Shown here piece by piece: positions 1 to 4,089 of a DNA stretch of 11,409 nt. The stretch is from positions 1 to 11,409 of the forward strand of contig CAJMSV010000056.1 of the NCBI GenBank assembly GCA_905216175.1, written 5' to 3'. The position numbers and the translations under genes are program-made. Within the stretch, counting starts at the first letter, position 1. The number at the start of each line of letters is the position of its first letter. The stretch is from an uncultured bacterium. GTDB lineage: Bacteria; Actinomycetota; Coriobacteriia; Coriobacteriales; Coriobacteriaceae. Under the pieces are notes generated by a model. The model had not been told where the DNA came from. It made no database searches and worked only from the letters and a program-made list of their open reading frames with translations.

Positions 1-459
1 AGAAAGAGCGGCTGCGACGGCCTGATCGTCTGTCTGGGCGGCAACTTCACGCAGCGCGGGGAACCGGCCATGCTCTCCAAGTGGACGCGCGCGCGCATGG
101 CGCTTTTGTGCGGCGCGGACGCCGTGTTCGAATTGCCCGCGCCCTTTGCCGTGCGCACGGCGGACTTCTTCGCCCGCGGCGGCGTGGGCGTGCTGGCGGG
201 GCTTCATTGCTCTGGACTCTCTTTCGGCTGCGAGACGGAGGACGTTAAATTGCTTCATACGCTCGCCGTACTGCGGGAGACGGAGCCGGAGGCGCTTTCA
301 AGCCTCGTGCGCGCGCGGCTGGAGGCGGGCATGACGGAGCAGGAGTGCTGCGAGCTGCTGGCGACCGACGGCATGCTGGTCAAGCGTCCGCTGCTGGTGG
401 GCGACGACTTTGCGATTCCTGGGTTTAAGGAAGCGACCTGGACCGAGGTGCTGCTGTAG
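1..459 (+). CDS. TmcAL-like N-terminal domain joined in frame to an ArsC/Spx-family C-terminus (5' end outside window, probable chimeric remnant)
   Basis: The frame is open from base 1 and ends at TAG 457-459, giving 152 visible residues. The first ~105 residues match the N-terminal nucleotidyltransferase region of tRNA(Met) cytidine acetate ligase (TmcAL/YlbM): GNFTQRGEPAMLSKW, then an ELPxxFAVRxADFFARGGV stretch and LSFGCE. In B. subtilis TmcAL this block starts about 25-30 residues in, so the HxGH nucleotide-binding motif should lie just upstream of the window. TmcAL proteins are ~400 aa, but here the similarity stops near base 320-345. The last ~41 residues (LLATDGMLVKRPLLVGDDF, then GFKEATW) instead match the C-terminal end of ArsC/Spx thioredoxin-fold proteins. 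The ArsC catalytic CxxC-type N-terminus is absent. Both parts are incomplete, so neither ac4C34 synthesis nor thiol-reductase activity is expected. The family matches are recalled patterns. A natural deletion, a new fusion gene and an assembly misjoin are all possible. Confidence 0.75.
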   Translation, partial: RKSGCDGLIVCLGGNFTQRGEPAMLSKWTRARMALLCGADAVFELPAPFAVRTADFFARGGVGVLAGLHCSGLSFGCETEDVKLLHTLAVLRETEPEALSSLVRARLEAGMTEQECCELLATDGMLVKRPLLVGDDFAIPGFKEATWTEVLL

Positions 460-465
460 TGGTTG

Positions 466-636
466 CGGAAAGTGCGTCCCGTTTTGAGCTCGGATTCCGG
501 GACGCAGTTTCCGGTTGAAGGGGCTAGCGGAAATCGTATCCCAGTTTGAGCGCGAAATCTGGGATACGGTTTCCGTTTGGGGCCTCTAGGGGAAAGCGCG
601 TCCCGTTCTGGACGTAAATTCCGGGATGAGCTTTCC
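466..636. repeat. Three tandem 62-bp units, each a hairpin with compensatory stem changes
   Basis: Units begin with GGAAA at 467, 529 and 591, an exact 62-bp period. Unit 1 pairs 466-471 with 508-513 and TGCGTCCCG (473-481) with CGGGACGCA (498-506). Unit 2 pairs 528-533 with 570-575 and CGTATCCCAG (535-544) with CTGGGATACG (559-568). Unit 3 pairs GGAAAGC (591-597) with GCTTTCC (630-636) and CGTCCCG (599-605) with CGGGATG (622-628, one G-U pair). Stem sequences differ between units but stay complementary. Loops are 14-16 nt and related (TTTTGAGC, TTTGAGCG). No T-run follows any of them, so they are not ordinary terminators. The array begins 6 nt after the chimeric gene ends and lies between two convergent genes. 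Confidence 0.85.
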
Positions 637-686
637 GGTTGGCGGGCATGCGCACTATCCCGGCTGGCGGGCATATGCGCTAATCC
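636..686. repeat. Two adjacent ~25-bp direct repeats
   Basis: CGGTTGGCGGGCATGCGC at the start of 636-660 and CGGCTGGCGGGCATATGCGC at the start of 661-686 are tandem copies, with related tails (ACTATCC and TAATCC). The first copy starts inside the end of hairpin unit 3. The second covers the stop codon (680-682) of the minus-strand gene. Confidence 0.6.
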
Positions 687-1090
687 TCAAGCTGCGCCCA
701 TTCGTGCGGATCGTAGACCTTTACGTGCTTGTTGGGCTTGCCGCTCCAGTACTCCTCGTCCATAAAGGGCAGATATGCCTGAACGCCGGGGCAGATAAAG
801 GGAATCCGCTGCTGTTGCAGTCGCTCGCGCTGGCGCTGCTCCAGATGCGCCTCGGATATGACGGTCGGCATGCCGGACAGCTCGACGAGGCTTGCCTGGA
901 TTCGCTTAAGGTCGGGGAGTCCCGCGTGCCATGACATCCGCATGATCAAAAAGGATGCACGGCGGTATTTTGCCTGCACCACAGTAATGGCGGGGCGCAG
1001 TGTGGGATGGATTTTGTCCCGTTCGGGCCAAAGGTCGGCAGTGATCTCGAGGCCCAGGGTCTCCCATAGGTAATCAAGCTCTTCGTCCAT
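680..1090 (-). CDS. Short protein resembling the N-terminal half of a MarR/winged-helix-associated family; probably truncated
   Basis: A 136-aa frame on the minus strand with ATG at 1090. GAGGT lies about 5 nt upstream (1096-1100), which favours this start over the TTG at 1111. The protein begins MDEELDYLWETLGLEITADLWPE and contains a strand-rich middle (TLRPAITVVQAKYRRASFLIMR). Around residues 92-110 it has QRERLQQQRIPFI followed by AYLPFM. I recall QRxxLxxxRIPFI...YLPFM from cytosolic proteins of roughly 250-300 aa in Firmicutes and Actinobacteria that continue into a winged-helix domain. Here the match stops at YLPFM and is followed by ~26 acidic/aromatic residues (EEYWSGKPNKHVKVYD) that I do not recognise. 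The gene ends in a tandem repeat, consistent with loss of its 3' half. No catalytic motif is visible. The function is unknown, perhaps regulatory or toxin-antitoxin-like; the family match is from memory and uncertain. Confidence 0.6.
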   Translation of the reverse strand: MDEELDYLWETLGLEITADLWPERDKIHPTLRPAITVVQAKYRRASFLIMRMSWHAGLPDLKRIQASLVELSGMPTVISEAHLEQRQRERLQQQRIPFICPGVQAYLPFMDEEYWSGKPNKHVKVYDPHEWAQLED

Positions 1091-1159
1091 GGTACCTCGA
1101 TATCCGTGCAATGATGACGGTTCGATTGTGCCATCAGCCGTGAGTGCTGCATTGTTGTA

Positions 1160-1176
1160 ATCTACCAGCGGTAGAT
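1160..1176. promoter_or_regulatory. Perfect palindrome, candidate operator
   Basis: ATCTACC-AGC-GGTAGAT has 7-bp perfect arms around a 3-nt centre. It lies ~70 nt upstream of the minus-strand gene's ATG at 1090 and ~110 nt upstream of the tRNA promoter. The shape fits a dimeric TetR- or GntR-type repressor site, but no regulator can be named from the sequence. Confidence 0.4.
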
Positions 1177-1248
1177 GTGGGATGTTTTACGGGCTTTGGC
1201 GCCGTACGTGTCGCTGGTGCTTCACAGGTCCTTCACGTGTTGGCCGTA

Positions 1249-1274
1249 TTTGACTGAATTTCAAAAAAGTCAAA
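1249..1274. promoter_or_regulatory. Inverted repeat in an A/T-rich stretch upstream of the tRNA promoter
   Basis: TTTGACT (1249-1255) and AGTCAAA (1268-1274) are exact complements separated by 12 A/T-rich nt. They end 8 nt before the -35 box at 1283. The A/T tract could act as an UP element for the tRNA promoter; the inverted repeat could also be an operator or a chance match. Confidence 0.3.
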
Positions 1275-1282
1275 ATTAGGGC

Positions 1283-1311
1283 TTGCGTCACGGCGGGACT
1301 TCCCGTATATT
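1283..1311 (+). promoter_or_regulatory. Sigma-70-type promoter of the tRNA-Gln/tRNA-Glu unit
   Basis: TTGCGT (1283-1288) and TATATT (1306-1311) are separated by exactly 17 bp, predicting a start near 1318, about 38 nt before tRNA-Gln. The spacer contains a small perfect inverted repeat, CGGGA-CT-TCCCG (1294-1305), which abuts the -10 box. Confidence 0.6.
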
Positions 1312-1355
1312 TCTTTCTTGCGCAAAGGCACAGCCGAGCGCAGCGATGCAGTCAT

Positions 1356-1429
1356 TGGGATGTCGTCTAATGGCAGGACAGCGGATTCTGGTTCCGTCAA
1401 TGGGGGTTCGACTCCCTCCATCCCAGCCA
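1356..1429 (+). tRNA. tRNA-Gln (anticodon CTG)
   Basis: The cloverleaf folds fully. Acceptor TGGGATG (1356-1362) pairs with CATCCCA (1419-1425). The D-arm is GTC...GAC. Anticodon stem GCGGA/TCCGT encloses loop TTCTGGT with anticodon CTG at 1388-1390, which reads CAG. The T-arm is GGGGG-TTCGACT-CCCTC. The variable loop is CAAT, the discriminator base is G, and CCA is encoded (1427-1429). The U1-A72 pair and the GUCUAAUGGCAGGAC D-arm fit actinobacterial tRNA-Gln. Confidence 0.95.
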
Positions 1430-1446
1430 TTGCATTTGCTACATAT

Positions 1447-1523
1447 GGCCCGTTCGTCTAGCGGTTTAGGACGCCGCCCTCTCAAGGCGGAGATCACCAG
1501 TTCGAATCTGGTACGGGCTACCA
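1447..1523 (+). tRNA. tRNA-Glu (anticodon CTC)
   Basis: Acceptor GGCCCGT (1447-1453) pairs with ACGGGCT (1513-1519), with a terminal G-U. The D-arm is GTC...GAC with an 11-nt loop. Anticodon stem CCGCC/GGCGG (1474-1478, 1486-1490) encloses CTCTCAA with anticodon CTC at 1481-1483, which reads GAG. T-arm ACCAG-TTCGAAT-CTGGT is perfect, and CCA is encoded (1521-1523). It lies 17 nt after tRNA-Gln and shares its promoter and terminator. Both tRNAs are amidotransferase/GlnRS-GluRS substrates. Confidence 0.95.
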
Positions 1524-1533
1524 AAATTGAACG

Positions 1534-1561
1534 CCCGGGCCTCGTAAGAGACCCGGGTTTT
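1534..1561 (+). terminator. Rho-independent terminator of the tRNA unit
   Basis: CCCGGG (1534-1539) pairs with CCCGGG (1552-1557), and inner CTC pairs with GAG (1541-1543, 1548-1550). There is one C/A mismatch and a GTAA loop, followed by TTTT (1558-1561). It starts 10 nt after the tRNA-Glu CCA. Confidence 0.8.
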
Positions 1562-1570
1562 GTGTATTGA

Positions 1571-1582
1571 CCGTATATACGG
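1571..1582. promoter_or_regulatory. 12-bp perfect palindrome in the leader of the TPR gene
   Basis: CCGTATATACGG is self-complementary and lies between the tRNA terminator and the GAGGAG ribosome site of the TPR gene. TTGACC (1567-1572) overlaps its left edge and could be a -35 box, but the -10 17 bp downstream is poor (CGTGTT). Candidate operator or promoter element. Confidence 0.35.
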
Positions 1583-1617
1583 CGCCTGCCGTGTTTCGCT
1601 CAGATCGAGGAGTAGCC

Positions 1618-2535
1618 ATGGATCTGCCCATCAGCTTGCAAGACATCACGTATGCCGAGAACTATCTGGCGCAGGGCGACCTGGCTACGGCGACGCCGCT
1701 GCTGGAGCGTCTGGTGGAGCTCGCCGAGGAGTATATTGATGCTGAGTGCAAGACGGAGGAGAAGCGTCAATACTTTAGCTTCGATAGCAAGTTTGAGCGC
1801 TTGGCCTATCGCCGCGTGGAGAAGGATCCGCGCGAGCTCGTGCAGGTCGAGGTGCCGTTTGACCGCCTGTACTCTGATATGGCGTTTGCCTACATTCGCC
1901 AGCAGGATTATGTGAGCGCTCGTAATGCCCTGATGCAGGCTGTGCGTTGGGACCCCATGAACTGTAACTATCGCTTGGATTTGGCCGAGCTGTTCCGCGC
2001 ACTCGAGGACAAGCAGGAATGGGCATCGCTCTCGTTCTCGGTGCTGGAGCGTGCAAGCGATGGCAAGTGCGCCGCCCGCGCTTACGCCAATCTAGGTCAG
2101 TACTTCTTGGAGCCCGAGACCGAGAACGTTTCGGCTGCCGTGGGCTGCGCGCGTCTGGCGCTGCGCCTGGCGCCCAACGATGCGCATACGACGCGCCTGC
2201 TCAACAAGATCCATACCACCTATCCGGATGCCGCCGATGAGAGCGACGACCACGTGATGGGTGAACTGGCCCTGCAAGGCGTGCCGACCTCGCCTTCGGC
2301 CGAGATTGCCATCTGCCTGATTATGTGCGCGACCGATGCTGCAAGTGACGGCGACAAGCAGGAGGCGACGCGCCTGACGGTGCGTGCTCGCGACTTGGTG
2401 GGCGAGGAGGCCTGCGCGGCGATTATCAAACTGGTGCGCGAGAGCGACGCCGAGCTCAATGCCGAGCGCAAGGCAAAGCGCGAGGCTGCGGTCTCAAACG
2501 CCGACGGCGCCAAGGAGGCCGGCGATGCCCAGTAA
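1618..2535 (+). CDS. TPR-like (tetratricopeptide) cytoplasmic protein, upstream partner of smpB
   Basis: 305 aa from ATG 1618, chosen because GAGGAG (1606-1611) lies 6 nt upstream; an ATT/GTG extension would run back into the tRNA terminator. The protein is almost all helical. Residues 9-43 form a helix pair (DITYAENYLAQGDLATATPLLERL). Residues 80-113 give a good TPR signature (SDMAFAYIRQQDYVSARNAL, then AVRWDP), and further degenerate repeats run to about residue 195 (ANLGQYFLEP, CARLALRLAPND). The tail from ~275 is charged and alanine-rich (AERKAKREAA). There is no signal peptide or membrane segment. The last 11 nt overlap smpB, so the two are translated together. TPRs normally act as protein-binding scaffolds; the partner is unknown, and a link to ribosome rescue is inferred only from the overlap. 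CDS confidence is high, function low. Confidence 0.88.
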   Translation: MDLPISLQDITYAENYLAQGDLATATPLLERLVELAEEYIDAECKTEEKRQYFSFDSKFERLAYRRVEKDPRELVQVEVPFDRLYSDMAFAYIRQQDYVSARNALMQAVRWDPMNCNYRLDLAELFRALEDKQEWASLSFSVLERASDGKCAARAYANLGQYFLEPETENVSAAVGCARLALRLAPNDAHTTRLLNKIHTTYPDAADESDDHVMGELALQGVPTSPSAEIAICLIMCATDAASDGDKQEATRLTVRARDLVGEEACAAIIKLVRESDAELNAERKAKREAAVSNADGAKEAGDAQ

Positions 2536-2995
2536 GCGCGAGCGCAAACTCATTTCCAAGAATCGCTCGGCACATCACGAGTACTTTATCGATGAGACGT
2601 TTGAGTGCGGTATTGAGCTGAGTGGCACCGAGGTCAAGTCGATTCGCGAGCGCGCCTGCCAGATCACTGACACTTTTGCGTTGATTCGTGGCGGCGAGTG
2701 CTGGCTCGTCGGACTGCATATCCACCCTTATAGCCATGGTGGCGTGTGGAATCGTGACCCGGATCGCCGCCGTCGTCTGCTGCTGCACCGCAAGGAGATC
2801 GACTTTCTTGACGGCAAACTTCGCAACCGTGGTTATGCGCTGGTTCCGTTGGAGCTCTACTTTAATACCGACGGCCGCGTAAAGCTGCTGCTGGGTCTGG
2901 GTCGCGGCAAGAAGCTCTACGACAAGCGCGAGGACATGGCCAAGCGTGATGTCCAACGCGAGATCGACCGCGCCCTTAAGGAGCGCAACCGCTAG
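2525..2995 (+). CDS. smpB: SsrA-binding protein SmpB
   Basis: 156 aa, the normal SmpB length. SmpB binds tmRNA and delivers it to stalled ribosomes, where its C-terminal tail probes the empty mRNA channel. Family landmarks in order: ISKNRSAHHEYFIDETFECGI and LSGTEVKSIRE at the N-terminus, DTFA, HIHPY, NRDPDRRRRLLLHRKEI in the middle, LVPLELYF, GLGRGKKLYDKRE, and a basic tail ending DRALKERNR. The ATG at 2525 lies inside the end of the TPR gene, overlapping by 11 nt, with AGGAGG (2513-2518) 6 nt upstream. This arrangement favours translational coupling. The tmRNA gene often lies next to smpB, but nothing resembling ssrA follows in this window. The gene is followed by a long hairpin and a terminator. 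Confidence 0.97.
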   Translation: MPSKRERKLISKNRSAHHEYFIDETFECGIELSGTEVKSIRERACQITDTFALIRGGECWLVGLHIHPYSHGGVWNRDPDRRRRLLLHRKEIDFLDGKLRNRGYALVPLELYFNTDGRVKLLLGLGRGKKLYDKREDMAKRDVQREIDRALKERNR

Positions 2996-3007
2996 GCACT
3001 CTGTATA

Positions 3008-3074
3008 AGTTGCGGTGGAATACGGACTGTTTTGCCTGTTTGAGGGGCTATTCAGTCCCTATTTCACCGCAACT
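3008..3074. repeat. Long palindromic hairpin element with a 22-bp stem
   Basis: The strand 3008-3029 (starting AGTTGCGGTGGAATA) pairs with 3053-3074 (ending TATTTCACCGCAACT). Twenty-one of 22 positions pair: one is a G-U (3018-3064), and C3023/C3059 is the only mismatch. The loop is 23 nt (3030-3052). An alternative small hairpin, GGGGCT/AGTCCC (3044-3049, 3054-3059), can form inside. There is no T-run after it, and a proper terminator sits 43 nt further on. This looks like an interspersed repeat or a structured 3' UTR element rather than a terminator. Confidence 0.75.
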
Positions 3075-3116
3075 GCGGGCGTCTCATCTTTCTTACTGTT
3101 CTGACACATATGTCTC

Positions 3117-3150
3117 AAAGGCGGCGTCCGTTATGGGTGCCGCCTTTTTT
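3117..3150 (+). terminator. Rho-independent terminator after smpB
   Basis: AAAGGCGGC (3117-3125) pairs with GCCGCCTTT (3139-3147), with a 13-nt loop and a continuous run of six T (3145-3150). It separates the TPR-smpB unit from the flavin reductase gene. Confidence 0.9.
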
Positions 3151-3201
3151 GTGGGTACATACATTCATGAGGTTCCAACCCGAGCTAGGGGAGTGATCGT
3201 T

Positions 3202-3705
3202 ATGGACAAAACTGCGTTCTTTACCATGCCGAGCGGTCTGTACGTGGTGAGCGCTGCGGCAGACGGGCTGCGTGCCGGCTGCGTCATCAACACTGCGGTG
3301 CAGGTGACGTCCATGCCGCCGCGTATTTCGGTTGCCGTGAACAAGGACAATGTCACCTCGGGCGTCATCGCATCGGCCAAAGCGTTCGCGCTGACCGTGA
3401 TCGATCAGACCGCCGACATGCTCTATATCGGCAATTTTGGCTTCCGCACCAGCAGCGATTACGACAAGTTTGCCAAGTACGAGACCCACGAGACCACTCT
3501 GGGCATGCCCTATGTGCCCGAGCACGCGGCGGCGCTGTTTAGCTGCCGTCTGATTGATACCGTGGATGTGGGCACGCACCTGCTCTTTATCGGCGAGGTG
3601 GAGGATGCCGAGCGCTTGAGCGGCGAGGCCCCGCTGACCTATGACTACTATCACAAGGTCTTGAAGGGCAAGACGCCGCCCAAAGCTTCGTCGTATCAAG
3701 GCTAG
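3202..3705 (+). CDS. Flavin reductase (FMN-binding split-barrel), Hrb/clostridial type
   Basis: 167 aa from ATG 3202. AGGGGAG (3187-3193) lies 8 nt upstream. An in-frame start at 3010 is rejected because it would translate the long hairpin and the terminator. The protein begins MDKTAFFTMPSGLYVVSA. It has the NTAVQVTS and PPRISVAVNKDN pattern of the FMN-binding split barrel, then FGFRTSSDYDKFAKY, then DVGTHLLFIGEVEDAE, and ends with TYDYYHKVLKGKTPP. These match the N-terminal flavin reductase domain of high-molecular-weight rubredoxin (Hrb), which moves electrons from NAD(P)H through FMN to rubredoxin. The next gene, 88 nt downstream, encodes a rubredoxin-like protein, so the two domains that are fused in Hrb appear as separate neighbours here. 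A flavodiiron protein would be the expected final acceptor but is not in the window. Confidence 0.9.
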   Translation: MDKTAFFTMPSGLYVVSAAADGLRAGCVINTAVQVTSMPPRISVAVNKDNVTSGVIASAKAFALTVIDQTADMLYIGNFGFRTSSDYDKFAKYETHETTLGMPYVPEHAAALFSCRLIDTVDVGTHLLFIGEVEDAERLSGEAPLTYDYYHKVLKGKTPPKASSYQG

Positions 3706-3722
3706 AAATGTTCTAAAAATAC

Positions 3723-3750
3723 TTGCATTATATTATTGAGAATATATACT
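3723..3750 (+). promoter_or_regulatory. Promoter of the rubredoxin gene with an internal dyad
   Basis: TTGCAT (3723-3728) and TATACT (3745-3750) are spaced by 16 bp. A 6-6-6 dyad, TATATT-ATTGAG-AATATA (3729-3746), fills the spacer and enters the -10 box, so a bound protein would block polymerase. TACTTGC (3720-3726) and GCAAGTA (3756-3762) form a second inverted pair around it. The A/T-rich layout resembles Fur/PerR-type sites only loosely. Confidence 0.6.
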
Positions 3751-3793
3751 AATAAGCAAGTACACCAGCAGTCACGTTCGAGAGGAGAACATC

Positions 3794-3937
3794 ATGGCTG
3801 AGGAGAAGAAGACGTATAAGTTCGTGTGCACCGTTTGCGGTTACGAGGTTGAGGTCGACACGCCCGAGCTGCCCGAGGATTACGTATGCCCGGTCTGCGG
3901 CGTCGGCCCCGATGAGTTTGAGCTCGTCGAGGAGTAA
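3794..3937 (+). CDS. Short rubredoxin-like electron carrier
   Basis: 47 aa from ATG 3794 with AGAGGAG (3781-3787) 6 nt upstream. The iron is expected to be held by two knuckles: C12-TV-C15-GY and C32-PV-C35-GVGPDEFE. Classical rubredoxins are ~52-54 aa with nearly 30 residues between the CxxC pairs. Here only 16 residues separate them, so the usual YDPxxGDxxxGIxPGTxF loop is largely missing. That spacing lies between classical rubredoxin and the rubredoxin domain of rubrerythrin. The protein is very acidic (VEVDTPELPEDY and a C-terminal LVEE), as expected of a soluble donor. It has its own promoter and a strong terminator and follows flavin reductase, the likely electron source. Its partner could be a flavodiiron protein or rubrerythrin encoded elsewhere. 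Confidence 0.93.
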   Translation: MAEEKKTYKFVCTVCGYEVEVDTPELPEDYVCPVCGVGPDEFELVEE

Positions 3938-3977
3938 CTCGTAGACACACGGCGATTAGCCATACAGAGCTCTGTCC

Positions 3978-4013
3978 AAGGGCCCCGGTCGAATTCTCGG
4001 CCGGGGCCCTTTT
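3978..4013 (+). terminator. Strong rho-independent terminator after rubredoxin
   Basis: AAGGGCCCCGG (3978-3988) pairs perfectly with CCGGGGCCCTT (4001-4011), with a 12-nt loop and TTTT at 4010-4013. It starts 41 nt after the rubredoxin stop. On the minus strand only a short T-run follows, so it would be a weaker stop for the convergent Nramp gene. Confidence 0.9.
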
Positions 4014-4044
4014 GATTTATCTGACGGTTTAAAACGGCCTTACG

Positions 4045-4060
4045 TGTTACAGATTGAGAC
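4045..4060. repeat. Solitary arm of the 80-bp-array repeat family
   Basis: TGTTACAGATTGAGAC is identical over 15 of its 16 bases to the right arm of unit C at 5669-5683, and the preceding AAAACGGCCTTACG (4031-4044) resembles the loop of unit B (AAAACCGGCCCTTCG). The matching left arm is only a degraded trace (TTGATTTATCTGACG around 4012-4026). It lies between the convergent rubredoxin and Nramp genes, so the family is dispersed rather than confined to the array. Confidence 0.65.
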
Positions 4061-4089
4061 GTTATATCTGGACAGTCACACCATCCCAA

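Noticed and set aside
466..513. Terminator of the chimeric gene
   Set aside because: The stem is followed by TTTCCGG rather than a T-run, and the same structure is repeated twice more downstream.
1233..1570. Short frames overlapping the two tRNAs on both strands
   Set aside because: They run through fully folded tRNA genes and their terminator. No ribosome sites or family features.
3010..3201. N-terminal extension of the flavin reductase starting at 3010
   Set aside because: It would translate the 22-bp-stem hairpin and the smpB terminator. The ATG at 3202 has a good ribosome site, and its N-terminus matches the family.
2996..3201. ssrA (tmRNA) gene next to smpB
   Set aside because: No tRNA-like acceptor/T-arm ends and no tag-peptide reading frame are present. 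The gap is filled by the hairpin and the terminator.
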